A stretch of DNA of 64,000 bases from Crocinitomicaceae bacterium (GCA_030727405.1 JANRBR010000035.1:1-64000); one strand, 5' to 3'; positions 27,543 through 36,471 are shown, counted from the first letter of the stretch. The notes: a model not told the origin generated them from the sequence alone. Translations and numbers: made by a program.

Positions 27543-28486
27543 TATAATTTTTCGAAGTACCAACTAAAATCCAACAGGTCACTTGTCAATAGATAGACGG
27601 GCAAACTCAAGGAAAGTAACCACAGAAGCGCAATGGATATTTTCAACAGCTTAGACGCATCCTTGCGAACGGGTGCTAAAAGTGCCGCATTCACATGGGA
27701 AGCCAACATTTCATCGTTGTTTTCCTCGGATAAACTGAGGTATTTTTTCAAAGCGGGTGTTTCCTCAATCAGAACCTCTTTAATTTTGGCATACTCCTCG
27801 TTACTTAAATCATCATAGGTGGACTCATACCGAATGCCTTTTTGATCCAAAATGGTTCGGAGGTGATAATTTCGTTGAAAGCTGCGCACTTTAAAGCCCA
27901 TTAAGAAACCAAAAGCAAGAATCACATAACTATCAATGAACCAACCGACAACAATCATTGCCATGGAAGAAATCACCGCGAAAATCATTAAAAACAAGTC
28001 CCTTTTGCGGTTTACATAGAGTTTAAAAAGTTGACCGCCATCCAAGGGATCGATGGGAATTAAGTTAATGACATTCAGAAATAAAAACAGAAAACTGAAT
28101 TCAAGCATCCATTCTTGCTTATACATCGAAGCAAAAACGAGCAAGGTTGATCCGATCCAAATACCAGGAAAAGGTCCAGCAGAAATCACAAAAAAACTTT
28201 CTTTTTGAGAGTATTTTTCTTTGTTTCCTTGCACAAATGCACCCATGAGTGGGATAAACAACATGCGAACATTATCGTATTTGAATAATTTCATCATGAG
28301 GTAATGTCCCATTTCATGAATAAAAAGGACTAGTATTAAAAAAAGTACGAAACTTAATTGTTCTTTAAAAATGAAGAGGAAGGTTCCAAAAAACAAGACC
28401 ATAGAAAAGAAGGTCAATCCCCAATTGCTTTCAACCTTTACTTTTTCAATGATCGGTTTAGGTGGATATAGGTCAAATTCCTCCAT
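27542..28486 (-). CDS. site-2 protease family (M50) membrane metalloprotease
   Basis: This 314-residue polytopic protein has the zinc-binding HEMGH in LVLFIHEMGHYLMMKLF (about residues 53-69) and the third ligand in NLIPIDPLDGGQLFKLY (about 140-156). Six or so membrane segments surround the site. It should cut substrates within the membrane. The C-terminal region includes a soluble stretch (about 215-275) before a final membrane segment. It begins 1 base after the ffh stop and is coupled to the next gene by TAATG. Confidence 0.9.
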   Translation of the reverse strand: MEEFDLYPPKPIIEKVKVESNWGLTFFSMVLFFGTFLFIFKEQLSFVLFLILVLFIHEMGHYLMMKLFKYDNVRMLFIPLMGAFVQGNKEKYSQKESFFVISAGPFPGIWIGSTLLVFASMYKQEWMLEFSFLFLFLNVINLIPIDPLDGGQLFKLYVNRKRDLFLMIFAVISSMAMIVVGWFIDSYVILAFGFLMGFKVRSFQRNYHLRTILDQKGIRYESTYDDLSNEEYAKIKEVLIEETPALKKYLSLSEENNDEMLASHVNAALLAPVRKDASKLLKISIALLWLLSLSLPVYLLTSDLLDFSWYFEKL

Positions 28487-28487
28487 C

Positions 28488-29834
28488 CTACATTCCTGGC
28501 ATTCCGCCCATTCCTTTTAATTTACTCATCATCCCCATCATGTTGCGAGGATTGCTCATCATTTTCATCATTTTACGCATGTCTTCAAATTGTTTCATCA
28601 ATTTATTGACATCTTGCAAGCTGGTTCCACTTCCTTTCGCAATGCGTGCTTTTCGCGTTGTATTTAACAATCCTGGATTGGATCGCTCCTTAGGTGTCAT
28701 GGATAGAATAATGGCCTCTACGCCATTAAACGCATCGTCTGGAACATCGACGTCCTTCATGGTTTTTCCCATTCCTGGAATCATCCCCATTAAGTCCTTA
28801 ACGTTCCCCATTTTTTTAATTTGTTGCAATTGCGCTAAGAAATCATTGAAGTCAAATTGATCCTTCATGATCTTCTTTTGCAATTTGCGCGCTTCCTCCT
28901 CGTCGAATTGTTCCTGAGCACGTTCCACTAAGGAAACAACATCTCCCATTCCGAGAATTCTGTCCGCCATACGAGAAGGATAGAATACGTCAAGCGCATC
29001 CATTTTCTCACCTGTACCAACGAATTTGATTGGTTTGTTGACAATCGCTTTGATGGACAAGGCCGCACCACCGCGTGTATCACCATCTAATTTGGTCAGC
29101 ACTACCCCATCAAAATCGATGCGGTCATTAAATGCTTTCGCTGTATTCACTGCATCTTGTCCAGTCATGGAATCCACCACGAACAGGGTTTCATTCGGTT
29201 GAACAGCTGCTTTCACTTGAGCAATTTCATTCATCATCTGCTCATCTATTGCTAGACGTCCCGCGGTATCGATGATGACAACATTAAATGCTTTGCTTTT
29301 TGCGTATTGAATAGCACTGGTTGATATGGAAACCGGATTTTTATCCTCGCGATTCGAATACACTTCAATGTCCAACTGCTCACCTAAAACGTGCAATTGA
29401 TCAATCGCTGCCGGACGGTAAACATCACAAGCAACCAATAAAACTTTCTTGCCTTTTTTATTTTTGAGGAAGGAACCTAATTTCCCTGTAAAAGTTGTCT
29501 TTCCAGAACCTTGAAGTCCAGACATTAAGACGATGGAAGGATTTCCTTTTAAATTGATTTCCGATTCGTTACCTCCCATCAACTCCACCAATTCTTCGTG
29601 GCAGATTTTGATCATTAATTGACCTGGAGAAACCGCGTTTAATACATCGCGACCTAGGGCTTTTTCCTTAACGGTATTCGTGAATTGCTTTGCTGTGTTA
29701 AAGTTAACATCGGCGTCCAACAAGGCACGACGCACTTCTTTGAGTGTCTCAGCGACATTGATTTCTGTGATTTGTCCTTGTCCTTTTAGAACTTTAAACG
29801 CGCGCTCAAACTTATCTGTTAAATTTTCAAACAT
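28488..29834 (-). CDS. ffh: signal recognition particle protein Ffh
   Basis: This 448-residue SRP GTPase delivers nascent membrane proteins to FtsY/SecYEG. It has the N-domain (FENLTDKFERAFKVLKGQG), G1 SGLQGSGKTTFTGKL (about residues 105-119), DTAGRL, TKLDGDTRGGAAL, and a methionine-rich M domain that binds 4.5S RNA and signal sequences (about 325-430), ending in Met-rich MKMMSNPRNMMGMMSKLKGM. A -7 box lies 23 bases upstream of the start. Confidence 0.97.
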   Translation of the reverse strand: MFENLTDKFERAFKVLKGQGQITEINVAETLKEVRRALLDADVNFNTAKQFTNTVKEKALGRDVLNAVSPGQLMIKICHEELVELMGGNESEINLKGNPSIVLMSGLQGSGKTTFTGKLGSFLKNKKGKKVLLVACDVYRPAAIDQLHVLGEQLDIEVYSNREDKNPVSISTSAIQYAKSKAFNVVIIDTAGRLAIDEQMMNEIAQVKAAVQPNETLFVVDSMTGQDAVNTAKAFNDRIDFDGVVLTKLDGDTRGGAALSIKAIVNKPIKFVGTGEKMDALDVFYPSRMADRILGMGDVVSLVERAQEQFDEEEARKLQKKIMKDQFDFNDFLAQLQQIKKMGNVKDLMGMIPGMGKTMKDVDVPDDAFNGVEAIILSMTPKERSNPGLLNTTRKARIAKGSGTSLQDVNKLMKQFEDMRKMMKMMSNPRNMMGMMSKLKGMGGMPGM

Positions 29835-29857
29835 AGCAATCCAATAATATTAAGTGA

Positions 29858-29865
29858 CAAAGATA
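29858..29865 (-). promoter_or_regulatory. ffh -7 box TATCTTTG
   Basis: On the minus strand a perfect TAnnTTTG box ends 23 bases before the ffh ATG, within the 87-base gap to the sigma factor gene. ffh therefore has its own promoter. The -33 element is weak. Confidence 0.6.
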
Positions 29866-29921
29866 GCCAATTTAGGATGAAAAGCCTTGTTGAATGAAGG
29901 AAAAATCACCTGAAAATGCAC

Positions 29922-30521
29922 TTACATAATTTCCGTCACTATCTCTTTTTCCGCCATGATTTTACGTAGGTTAATCAAGGCATAGCGCATTCGACCAAGC
30001 GCTGTATTGATGCTAATGTTTTCTGCTTCAGCAATTTCTTTGAACGACAAATCTTGGAAAATGCGTTTTTCGACAATTTCACGTTGCACTTTAGGTAAGT
30101 GAAACAGCATTTGTAGCAATTGCGCATGCAATTCTTCCGATGATTTTTCTTGCAAGTAATTCTTCTCTTCGGAAGCAATTCGCTGAAAAATACCAAAGTC
30201 CTCGTTGAAGCTGTTTCGTTCCGAATAAATCCGGACTTTGCTTTGTTTTCTAAAGTAATCGATGACAAGGTTGTGCGCAATGCGCGTTGCCCAAGGTAAA
30301 AACTTACCTTCTTCGTTGTATTTTCCAGATTTCACATTCTGAATGACCTTAATAAAGGTGTCTTGAAAAATGTCATTCGCTAAATCAACATCCTTCACCT
30401 TCATGTAGATGAATTTAAAAAGTTGATTTTTATAACGATTTAGAAGTACTTCAAAAGCACTTTCTTGATCATTAATGTACAAACGGATGAGTTCTGAATC
30501 GCTTAACGATGATAAAACCAT
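29922..30521 (-). CDS. RNA polymerase ECF-type sigma factor
   Basis: This 199-residue sigma factor has region 2 (SAFEVLLNRYKNQLFKFIYMKVKD, then NDIFQDTFIKVIQNV and the -10-recognition part LPWATRIAHNLVIDYFRKQSK) and region 4 with a helix-turn-helix (LPKVQREIVEKRIFQDLSFKEIAEAENISINTALGRMRYAL, in two blocks). No anti-sigma gene sits beside it. Near-identical short sigma factors are common in Flavobacteriales, as I recall, so it may be a core-type regulator rather than a stress factor. It is divergent from the CPBP protease. Confidence 0.93.
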   Translation of the reverse strand: MVLSSLSDSELIRLYINDQESAFEVLLNRYKNQLFKFIYMKVKDVDLANDIFQDTFIKVIQNVKSGKYNEEGKFLPWATRIAHNLVIDYFRKQSKVRIYSERNSFNEDFGIFQRIASEEKNYLQEKSSEELHAQLLQMLFHLPKVQREIVEKRIFQDLSFKEIAEAENISINTALGRMRYALINLRKIMAEKEIVTEIM

Positions 30522-30558
30522 AACTTACAATTTCTGCTGAAAAGTCAACAATTAAAAG

Positions 30559-30566
30559 TAAATTTG
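30559..30566 (+). promoter_or_regulatory. -7 box TAAATTTG before CPBP gene
   Basis: This perfect TAnnTTTG box includes a TTG at 30564 that is in frame with the downstream gene but would lie inside the promoter. The true start is likely TTG 30648, leaving a leader of about 78 nt. Confidence 0.5.
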
Positions 30567-30647
30567 ATCTATAGGCGTTCTTTTAGGTTTAGTAGGGACG
30601 AATATAGAATTATTTTTTTTACCCACCAAACAAGGAATCGAAAAAAA

Positions 30648-31220
30648 TTGACAAATATTAATAGAATTCGCATTTTGGGATTGGTTACATTATTGATTTT
30701 TCCCCTTCCCGGATACTTTCTACTCCAATATTTTGAACAAACCAATTGGCAACAATTTTGTGATTTAAACAAAATAAATCCCATTTCCATTGGCTACGGC
30801 TTAGAATTTGGATTTGCTTACGCCTTTCTGGCCTACCTATTCATGAAAGCACCCATTTTTGATTCACTCCCAAATAAAGTTGATCGAATTCTAGACAAGC
30901 TTCCATTGACGTATGCAGACGGAATCTTCCTTTCACTCTGCGCTGGAATTGGGGAAGAATTGTTGTTTAGAGCCGGAATACAACCCCTACTCGGACCATG
31001 GATCACTTCCGTTCTTTTTGTGGCGCTTCACGGTTATTTAAATCCATGGAACTTAACATTTTCATTATACGGCATTATTGTGTTGCCATTTATTTTCATT
31101 TTATCCTTTGGATTCATTCACTTTGGACTTTGGTTTTCCATAGCGGCACATTTTGCCTACGATGCTGTTTTGTTCGTCATGATGATTCAAGAAAAGAAAA
31201 AGAGTTCCAAACTTTTTTAA
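30648..31220 (+). CDS. CPBP family intramembrane metalloprotease
   Basis: This 190-residue polytopic protein has the ABI/CPBP motifs: EELLFRAGIQPLLG (EExxxR, near residue 103), FVALHGY and SIAAHFAYDAVLF. Five to six membrane segments are visible. Family members act as membrane proteases (Rce1-like) or in bacteriocin self-protection; the substrate is unknown. The start is uncertain: a longer frame from 30564 begins inside the promoter and adds a very basic, non-conserved-looking stretch, so I place it at TTG 30648. Confidence 0.85.
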   Translation: MTNINRIRILGLVTLLIFPLPGYFLLQYFEQTNWQQFCDLNKINPISIGYGLEFGFAYAFLAYLFMKAPIFDSLPNKVDRILDKLPLTYADGIFLSLCAGIGEELLFRAGIQPLLGPWITSVLFVALHGYLNPWNLTFSLYGIIVLPFIFILSFGFIHFGLWFSIAAHFAYDAVLFVMMIQEKKKSSKLF

Positions 31221-31242
31221 GCACACCAACCTCAAGATTGTG

Positions 31243-31250
31243 TAAATTTG
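31243..31250 (+). promoter_or_regulatory. -7 box TAAATTTG before PAP2 gene
   Basis: This perfect TAnnTTTG box ends 4 bases before the ATG at 31255. If it is used, the transcript would begin at or within a base or two of the start codon, so the mRNA would be leaderless. Confidence 0.5.
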
Positions 31251-31254
31251 ACGC

Positions 31255-31890
31255 ATGAAAGTGAAATCGAGTCTTTACGATTGGTGCAATTATGTCTTTT
31301 GGATCTTAGCACTTTTAATCATCCTTCAAACGGATAAGTTTTCGCTCCACCTCTATCTTAGTTCATTTTACAGCTCTTTTGGTGATTTAATCATGCCACA
31401 TTTGACAAACATTGGAGATGGATTGTTTTTACTTTTCATTACGGTTCTTGTCTTTTTGTTTGGCAGCAAGCGTTTAGCCATCTTTTTAATGATTGGCTTT
31501 CTCCTTTCATCTGGAATCGTGCAGTTTTTAAAACACTTTATTTTCGAAAACCACATGAGACCGATGTATCTTTTTCAGCATGTCAAAGGATTTCATACCA
31601 TTTACGGCTTCAAGCACCACCTTTCTCAAAGCTTTCCATCTGGACATTCCACAAGTTCGTTTGTGCTTTTCACATTTCTTGCGACCAATTACGCCAAAAA
31701 TTGGAAGTGGCAAATCCTTTGTTTTATTTCCGCCTTTTTTGTTGCCTATTCGCGCGTGTACCTTTCACAACATTATTTCGAAGATATTTTTGCAGGAGCC
31801 ATGATTGGATTTTTATTCATGAAATACACCCAAGTCTTTTTAGAAAATAAATGGCAACATTTAGATCAACCATTGAAACGAAGAAAATGA
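31255..31890 (+). CDS. PAP2 family lipid phosphatase
   Basis: This 211-residue membrane phosphatase has five or six membrane segments and all three PAP2 signatures: KHFIFENHMRPMY (KxxxxxxRP), FPSGHSTSS (catalytic His) and SRVYLSQHYFEDIFAGA (SRxxxxxHxxxD). Substrates of relatives are undecaprenyl diphosphate, phosphatidylglycerophosphate or lipid A phosphates. The stop overlaps the next ATG (ATGA), so it is coupled to a GT-C glycosyltransferase that uses lipid-linked sugar, which points to envelope lipid/glycan work. Confidence 0.93.
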   Translation: MKVKSSLYDWCNYVFWILALLIILQTDKFSLHLYLSSFYSSFGDLIMPHLTNIGDGLFLLFITVLVFLFGSKRLAIFLMIGFLLSSGIVQFLKHFIFENHMRPMYLFQHVKGFHTIYGFKHHLSQSFPSGHSTSSFVLFTFLATNYAKNWKWQILCFISAFFVAYSRVYLSQHYFEDIFAGAMIGFLFMKYTQVFLENKWQHLDQPLKRRK

Positions 31891-33518
31891 CCAAACACTT
31901 TCACTGGTTCATCGTCCTTTTTGTTTTCATCGCCTGTTTACCGGTGATTGGTTTGTCCGCCTTATTTGATTGGGACGAAGTGAATTTTGCCGAGTGTGCG
32001 CGCGAAATGATTGTTTCCCATGATTACTTCAATGTCACCATCAATTACGAAGCGTTTTGGGAAAAACCACCCCTTTTCATTTGGATGCAAGCCCTTTCCA
32101 TGCAGATTTTTGGCATAAACGAATTTGCCGCTCGGTTTCCAAATGTCCTCGCTGCCGTTTTTACTTTGTTAACCTTACATCGATTCGGGAAAGAATTTTT
32201 CGGTGAAAAATTTGGCATTGCATGGACCGCGCTCTACGCTTGTTCCATTCTACCATTCATGTATTTCAATTCTGGCATCATCGACCCATGGTTTAATTTC
32301 TTTATATTTTACGGCATCATCCAATTCTACAAGGGAAGTACGCAGCATCAAACACGGAACTTTTTATTATCCGGCTTATTCATCGGCCTCGCTATTTTAA
32401 CCAAAGGTCCTGTTGGACTACTATTAATCGGCGGCGCATTTGCGGTTTATTTCGTCTTAAATCGATTCAAAGATTTCCCATCGCTTATCAAGCTTACTTG
32501 GTTCCTCCTAACCACGCTTTTTATTGGTTCACTTTGGTTTATGCTCTTGATGGCAACTGGTCACCAAGAAATTATTCAGGAATTCATCACTTATCAAGTG
32601 CGTTTGTTTCAAACACAAGACGCAGGACATGGTGGCCCCCTTTATTACCATTGGATCATCTTGCTTTTTGGCGTATTTCCGGCTTCCTTTTTTCTGATTG
32701 GATACTTGATAAACAAGGATATTAAACGAACAAACCTCGACATCATCATGCACGCCATGCTTTGGTTTACCTTGATTTTGTTTTCGATTGTCAAAACGAA
32801 AATCGTTCATTACTCCAGTTTTTGCTACTTCCCCATCACCTACTTTGGGGCACGTTTTGTCATTCACCAGTGGGAAAACGGATTTCATTTAAGCAAACGC
32901 ATCCACTATTTCATCTTGTCCTTCCTCCTCCTTCTTGCGCTGATTTTTGGTGTTTTAGGATACCTTGTTGGACACACTCATTTCATTTTAGAGAACGTAC
33001 ACGTCAACGATCCATTCGCTGTACAAGCCATGAAAGAAACTTACTCATGGTCCTATTTACAACTTATACCATTTGTTTTATTGATTACAACTATTATCTT
33101 ATGCTACAATTACTTAAAAAAGGATTTTTATATAAAATATTACCTTTCGCTTGGCATTGGAATCATTCTAAGTCTCGTAAGCATCAATGCCTTTGTGGTT
33201 CCTAAAATTGAAGACATCTCACAGGGTGCAGCCATTGACTTCTATCAACGACACCAGCACGAGGATGCTTACTTTACCACACTGGGATTCAAATCCTACG
33301 CACACCTTTTTTATGGAAATGTACAACCTGGTAATGAACTGAGCCAAAATGAAAAAGAACTAGCCACTGGGGAAATAAAAAAGCCAGCGTATTTCGTGGT
33401 GAAAACACAGCAAAGAGCAGAATTCTTGTCAAATTACCCTGAATTAAAACAAATTGGCGCCAAAGGCGGATTCGTCTTTTTGAAACGCACCCCATTATTG
33501 GATGGTAAAGAACAGTGA
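31887..33518 (+). CDS. GT-C glycosyltransferase of the ArnT/PMT (GT39/83) type
   Basis: This 543-residue membrane protein has an N-terminal membrane helix, then the first loop DWDEVNFAECAREM with the acidic catalytic pair and FWEKPPLFIWMQ of ArnT/PMT enzymes. About eleven membrane segments follow, then a C-terminal soluble part (about 440-543). These enzymes transfer sugar from a polyprenyl phosphate donor to lipid A, protein or glycan; the acceptor is not evident. The start at 31887 forms ATGA with the PAP2 stop; a frame opening 36 bases upstream lies inside the PAP2 gene. Confidence 0.9.
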   Translation: MTKHFHWFIVLFVFIACLPVIGLSALFDWDEVNFAECAREMIVSHDYFNVTINYEAFWEKPPLFIWMQALSMQIFGINEFAARFPNVLAAVFTLLTLHRFGKEFFGEKFGIAWTALYACSILPFMYFNSGIIDPWFNFFIFYGIIQFYKGSTQHQTRNFLLSGLFIGLAILTKGPVGLLLIGGAFAVYFVLNRFKDFPSLIKLTWFLLTTLFIGSLWFMLLMATGHQEIIQEFITYQVRLFQTQDAGHGGPLYYHWIILLFGVFPASFFLIGYLINKDIKRTNLDIIMHAMLWFTLILFSIVKTKIVHYSSFCYFPITYFGARFVIHQWENGFHLSKRIHYFILSFLLLLALIFGVLGYLVGHTHFILENVHVNDPFAVQAMKETYSWSYLQLIPFVLLITTIILCYNYLKKDFYIKYYLSLGIGIILSLVSINAFVVPKIEDISQGAAIDFYQRHQHEDAYFTTLGFKSYAHLFYGNVQPGNELSQNEKELATGEIKKPAYFVVKTQQRAEFLSNYPELKQIGAKGGFVFLKRTPLLDGKEQ

Positions 33519-33544
33519 TTCGATGCTCATTTAGTAAGAATGAT

Positions 33545-33552
33545 TAATTTTG
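33545..33552 (+). promoter_or_regulatory. -7 box TAATTTTG before aminotransferase
   Basis: This perfect TAnnTTTG box ends 19 bases before the ATG at 33572, giving a predicted leader of about 16 nt. It lies in the 53-base gap after the GT-C gene. Confidence 0.6.
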
Positions 33553-33571
33553 AAACAACAAAAACTCACAC

Positions 33572-34774
33572 ATGCCAAAAATTTCAGATAAGGCCATACA
33601 AATGCCTGCTTCTCCGATTCGAAAACTTGTTCCCTACGCAGAAACTGCAAAGAAAGCGTGTAAAATTGTTTACCATTTAAATATTGGTCAGCCAGATATT
33701 GAAACACCAGAAACGGCATTGAACGCGATTCATAATTTGGATCGAAAAGTATTGGAATATAGTCACTCTGCTGGATTTGAAAGCTACCGAAACAAACTTG
33801 CTTTATCTTATCAGAAAAGCGGAATTCCAGTAAACAGCGAAGACATCCTTATTACCACAGGTGGATCTGAAGCCCTTATTTTTGGATTCATGTGTACATG
33901 CGACCCAGGAGATGAAGTGATTATCCCCGAACCATTCTATGCCAACTACAACGGATTTGCCGTTACCGCTGGATTGAACGTCGTTCCCGTTGCATCTTCG
34001 ATTGAGTCCGGATTTGCCTTGCCTCCCGTTGAAGAATTTGAAAAGAAAATCACTTCAAAAACAAAAGCGATTGTCATTTGCAATCCAGGGAATCCTACCG
34101 GATACTTATACTCACAAGAAGAATTAGAACAATTAAGAGAAATCGTTTTAAAACACGACCTCTATTTATTTGCAGATGAAGTATACCGCGAATTTTGCTA
34201 CGATGGAGCCATTCCTTTTTCTGTGATGAACTTAAAAGGCATTGAAAACAATGTCATCATGATTGACTCTGTCTCAAAACGCTATTCCATGTGTGGAGCA
34301 AGAATTGGCGCCTTGATTACGAAAAATACAGAGGTCATGGGTGCCGCTTTAAAATTCGGGCAAGCGCGTTTATCTCCCCCAACGGTTGATCAAATTGCTG
34401 CTGAAGCGGCGCTAGACACTCCTCAATCGTATTTCGACAATGTCGTGAGTGAATATGTGACTCGCCGCAACATCATGGTTGATGGACTCAATAGCATCCC
34501 AGGAGTATTCTGTCCAAAACCTAGTGGAGCTTTTTATTGTGTGGCTAAATTTCCGGTAGATGACGCAGAGAAATTCTGCCAATGGCTGTTAGAAGATTTC
34601 GAATTTGAAGGTCAAACAGTGATGATGGCTCCAGCGAACGGATTCTATTCAACGCCTGGTTCCGGGTTACAAGAAGCAAGAATTGCCTATGTCCTCAACC
34701 AAGATTCACTGAAAAAAGCGGTGGAATGTTTACGCGTAGCATTGCAAGTTTATCCAGGTAGAACAAATCTATAG
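33572..34774 (+). CDS. class I/II PLP-dependent aminotransferase
   Basis: This 400-residue fold-type I aminotransferase has the substrate/cofactor region VYHLNIGQPDIETP (about residues 31-44), TTGGSEALIFG, CNPGNPTGYLYS (about 170-181), ADEVYREFCYDG and the Schiff-base lysine in DSVSKRYSMCGARIGALI (about 231-248). Aspartate, aromatic or other amino acids are possible substrates; the sequence does not decide. It is followed after 2 bases by a DUF1801 gene. Confidence 0.93.
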   Translation: MPKISDKAIQMPASPIRKLVPYAETAKKACKIVYHLNIGQPDIETPETALNAIHNLDRKVLEYSHSAGFESYRNKLALSYQKSGIPVNSEDILITTGGSEALIFGFMCTCDPGDEVIIPEPFYANYNGFAVTAGLNVVPVASSIESGFALPPVEEFEKKITSKTKAIVICNPGNPTGYLYSQEELEQLREIVLKHDLYLFADEVYREFCYDGAIPFSVMNLKGIENNVIMIDSVSKRYSMCGARIGALITKNTEVMGAALKFGQARLSPPTVDQIAAEAALDTPQSYFDNVVSEYVTRRNIMVDGLNSIPGVFCPKPSGAFYCVAKFPVDDAEKFCQWLLEDFEFEGQTVMMAPANGFYSTPGSGLQEARIAYVLNQDSLKKAVECLRVALQVYPGRTNL

Positions 34775-34776
34775 TC

Positions 34777-35220
34777 ATGTCAATCGATTCATATATCGCT
34801 GGAATTCCAGAAGCACATCGTCCGGACTTTCTGCGTTTAATGGAAGTCATTCAGCAGCATATTCCGGAAGGATTTCACGAGACTGAAAGCTACAACATGA
34901 TTGGGTATGTCGTACCGCATGCTATTTATCCTGACGGATACCATTGCACACCTAAACTTCCTTTGCCTTTTTTAAACATTGCTTGTAAGAAAAACTTTAT
35001 AGCCGTTTATCATATGGGAATTTACAGCGATGAGGAATTATTGAATTGGTTTGTTGCTGAATTCCCAAAACATAGTTCAAAAAAACTGGATATGGGAAAA
35101 TCCTGTATTCGGTTCAAACACGGTCATCCAATTCCCTATGAATTGATTGGACAGCTAGCACAAAAAATGAGCGTTCAAGACTGGATTGATCTTTATGAAA
35201 AAATGTACAAACCCAAATGA
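34777..35220 (+). CDS. DUF1801 domain protein
   Basis: This 147-residue cytoplasmic protein has the YdhG/DUF1801 pattern: SIDSYIAGIPEAHRPDFLRLMEVI, then ESYNMIGYVVPH, LPFLNIACKKNFIAVYHMGIY and a C-terminal CIRFKHGHPIPYELIGQLAQK. Biochemical function is unknown; the fold is related to a small SufE/TATA-box-like domain, as I recall. It begins 2 bases after the aminotransferase stop and is probably cotranscribed with it. Confidence 0.88.
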   Translation: MSIDSYIAGIPEAHRPDFLRLMEVIQQHIPEGFHETESYNMIGYVVPHAIYPDGYHCTPKLPLPFLNIACKKNFIAVYHMGIYSDEELLNWFVAEFPKHSSKKLDMGKSCIRFKHGHPIPYELIGQLAQKMSVQDWIDLYEKMYKPK

Positions 35221-35253
35221 ACCAATTCCTTATTCAATCGTTGAGTTAAGCAT

Positions 35254-36471
35254 ATGAAACAATTTGAAGTACCTTCATTTTACCGATCGCCCATCATTTC
35301 AAAAGTGAAGGCGAAACGTAAATTAGAAGATCCTCGAAAGAAAGATTTTACGCCAACAGAACTGCATTTTGGAGACATCACGTTTGTCATTGCACGCCAT
35401 TTTGGCTTTTGTTACGGTGTGGAAAACGCGATTGAAAAAAGCTACAAGGCCATTCATGAAAATCCATCCAAGCGAATTTATTTGTTAAGTCAAATGATTC
35501 ACAATCCAGCGGTAAATGAAGATTTAATGAGTCATGGACTCCAATTTCTTCAAGATACAGAAGGAAAACAGCTCATTCCTTTTGAAACACTAACGAAAGA
35601 TGATTTAGTCATTATTCCTGCCTTTGGAACAACCTTAGAAATTGAGAAAAAGCTAACAAATATTGGGGTCGATATTACGACTTACAACACCACCTGTCCC
35701 TTTGTGGAAAAAGTTTGGAATCGATCCGAAAAACTAGGTGAGACAAACCATACGATCATCATCCACGGAAAACACCAACACGAAGAAACAAGGGCTACTT
35801 TTTCGCATAGTTCAACCAATGCACCTTCACTCATCGTGAAGGACATCAACGAAGCAAAAATCTTGGGTGCTTATATTCTAGGAGAAATTCCTTTAGACAC
35901 GTTTTTAGCTACTTTTAAAAATAAAACCTCCGTCCATTTTGATCCGGAAACGGATTTACAAAAGATTGGCGTAGTCAATCAAACCACGATGCTCGCGAGT
36001 GAAACACAAGAAATTACCTTGTATTTACGTGAGGTCATGATAAAAAAGCATGGCGAAGAGCAGATTAAAGAGCACATCGCAGACACGCGGGACACACTTT
36101 GCTACGCCACCAATGACAACCAAACAGCTACCTTAAGTTTAATGGAAGGAAATGCCGATTTGGCCATGGTTGTAGGTGGATACAATAGTTCAAACACTAC
36201 CCATCTGGTTGAATTATTAGAACAAAAATTCAATTGTTTCTTCATTAAAGATGCAGATGAGATTGATTCCAAACAATGGATTCAATCCTTCGATATTCAC
36301 TCAAAGGAAGAGAAAAAACTTCCTTTTTTAACGGAACAGAAAACTCAACGAATCATTCTAACCTCAGGCGCCTCTTGTCCTGATTCCATTGTAGATGGTG
36401 TCATGATGAAAATTCTATCATTTTATTATTCAAGCGAAGACATTCATTCGTTTTTAACTTCTTTTCAATGA
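35254..36471 (+). CDS. ispH: 4-hydroxy-3-methylbut-2-enyl diphosphate reductase (long form)
   Basis: This 405-residue iron-sulfur enzyme makes IPP and DMAPP in the last step of the MEP pathway. The three cluster cysteines are in HFGFCYGVENAI (about residue 53), TTCPFVEKVW (about 148) and SGASCPDSIVDGV (about 376). IIHGKHQHEETRAT and DTRDTLCYATNDNQ are also typical. It is longer than E. coli IspH (316) because of an N-terminal extension of about 40 residues and a middle insertion, as in cyanobacterial and Bacteroidota forms. It overlaps the next gene by 4 bases (ATGA). Confidence 0.96.
   Translation: MKQFEVPSFYRSPIISKVKAKRKLEDPRKKDFTPTELHFGDITFVIARHFGFCYGVENAIEKSYKAIHENPSKRIYLLSQMIHNPAVNEDLMSHGLQFLQDTEGKQLIPFETLTKDDLVIIPAFGTTLEIEKKLTNIGVDITTYNTTCPFVEKVWNRSEKLGETNHTIIIHGKHQHEETRATFSHSSTNAPSLIVKDINEAKILGAYILGEIPLDTFLATFKNKTSVHFDPETDLQKIGVVNQTTMLASETQEITLYLREVMIKKHGEEQIKEHIADTRDTLCYATNDNQTATLSLMEGNADLAMVVGGYNSSNTTHLVELLEQKFNCFFIKDADEIDSKQWIQSFDIHSKEEKKLPFLTEQKTQRIILTSGASCPDSIVDGVMMKILSFYYSSEDIHSFLTSFQ

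Noticed and set aside
28462-28860. A 132-residue plus-strand frame
   Set aside because: It is antisense to the Met-rich M domain of ffh and shows only low-complexity Ile/Leu/Pro sequence.
32529-33205. Overlapping frames of 119 and 147 residues within the GT-C gene
   Set aside because: They are shadows of the membrane-spanning GT-C reading frame with no recognisable motif.
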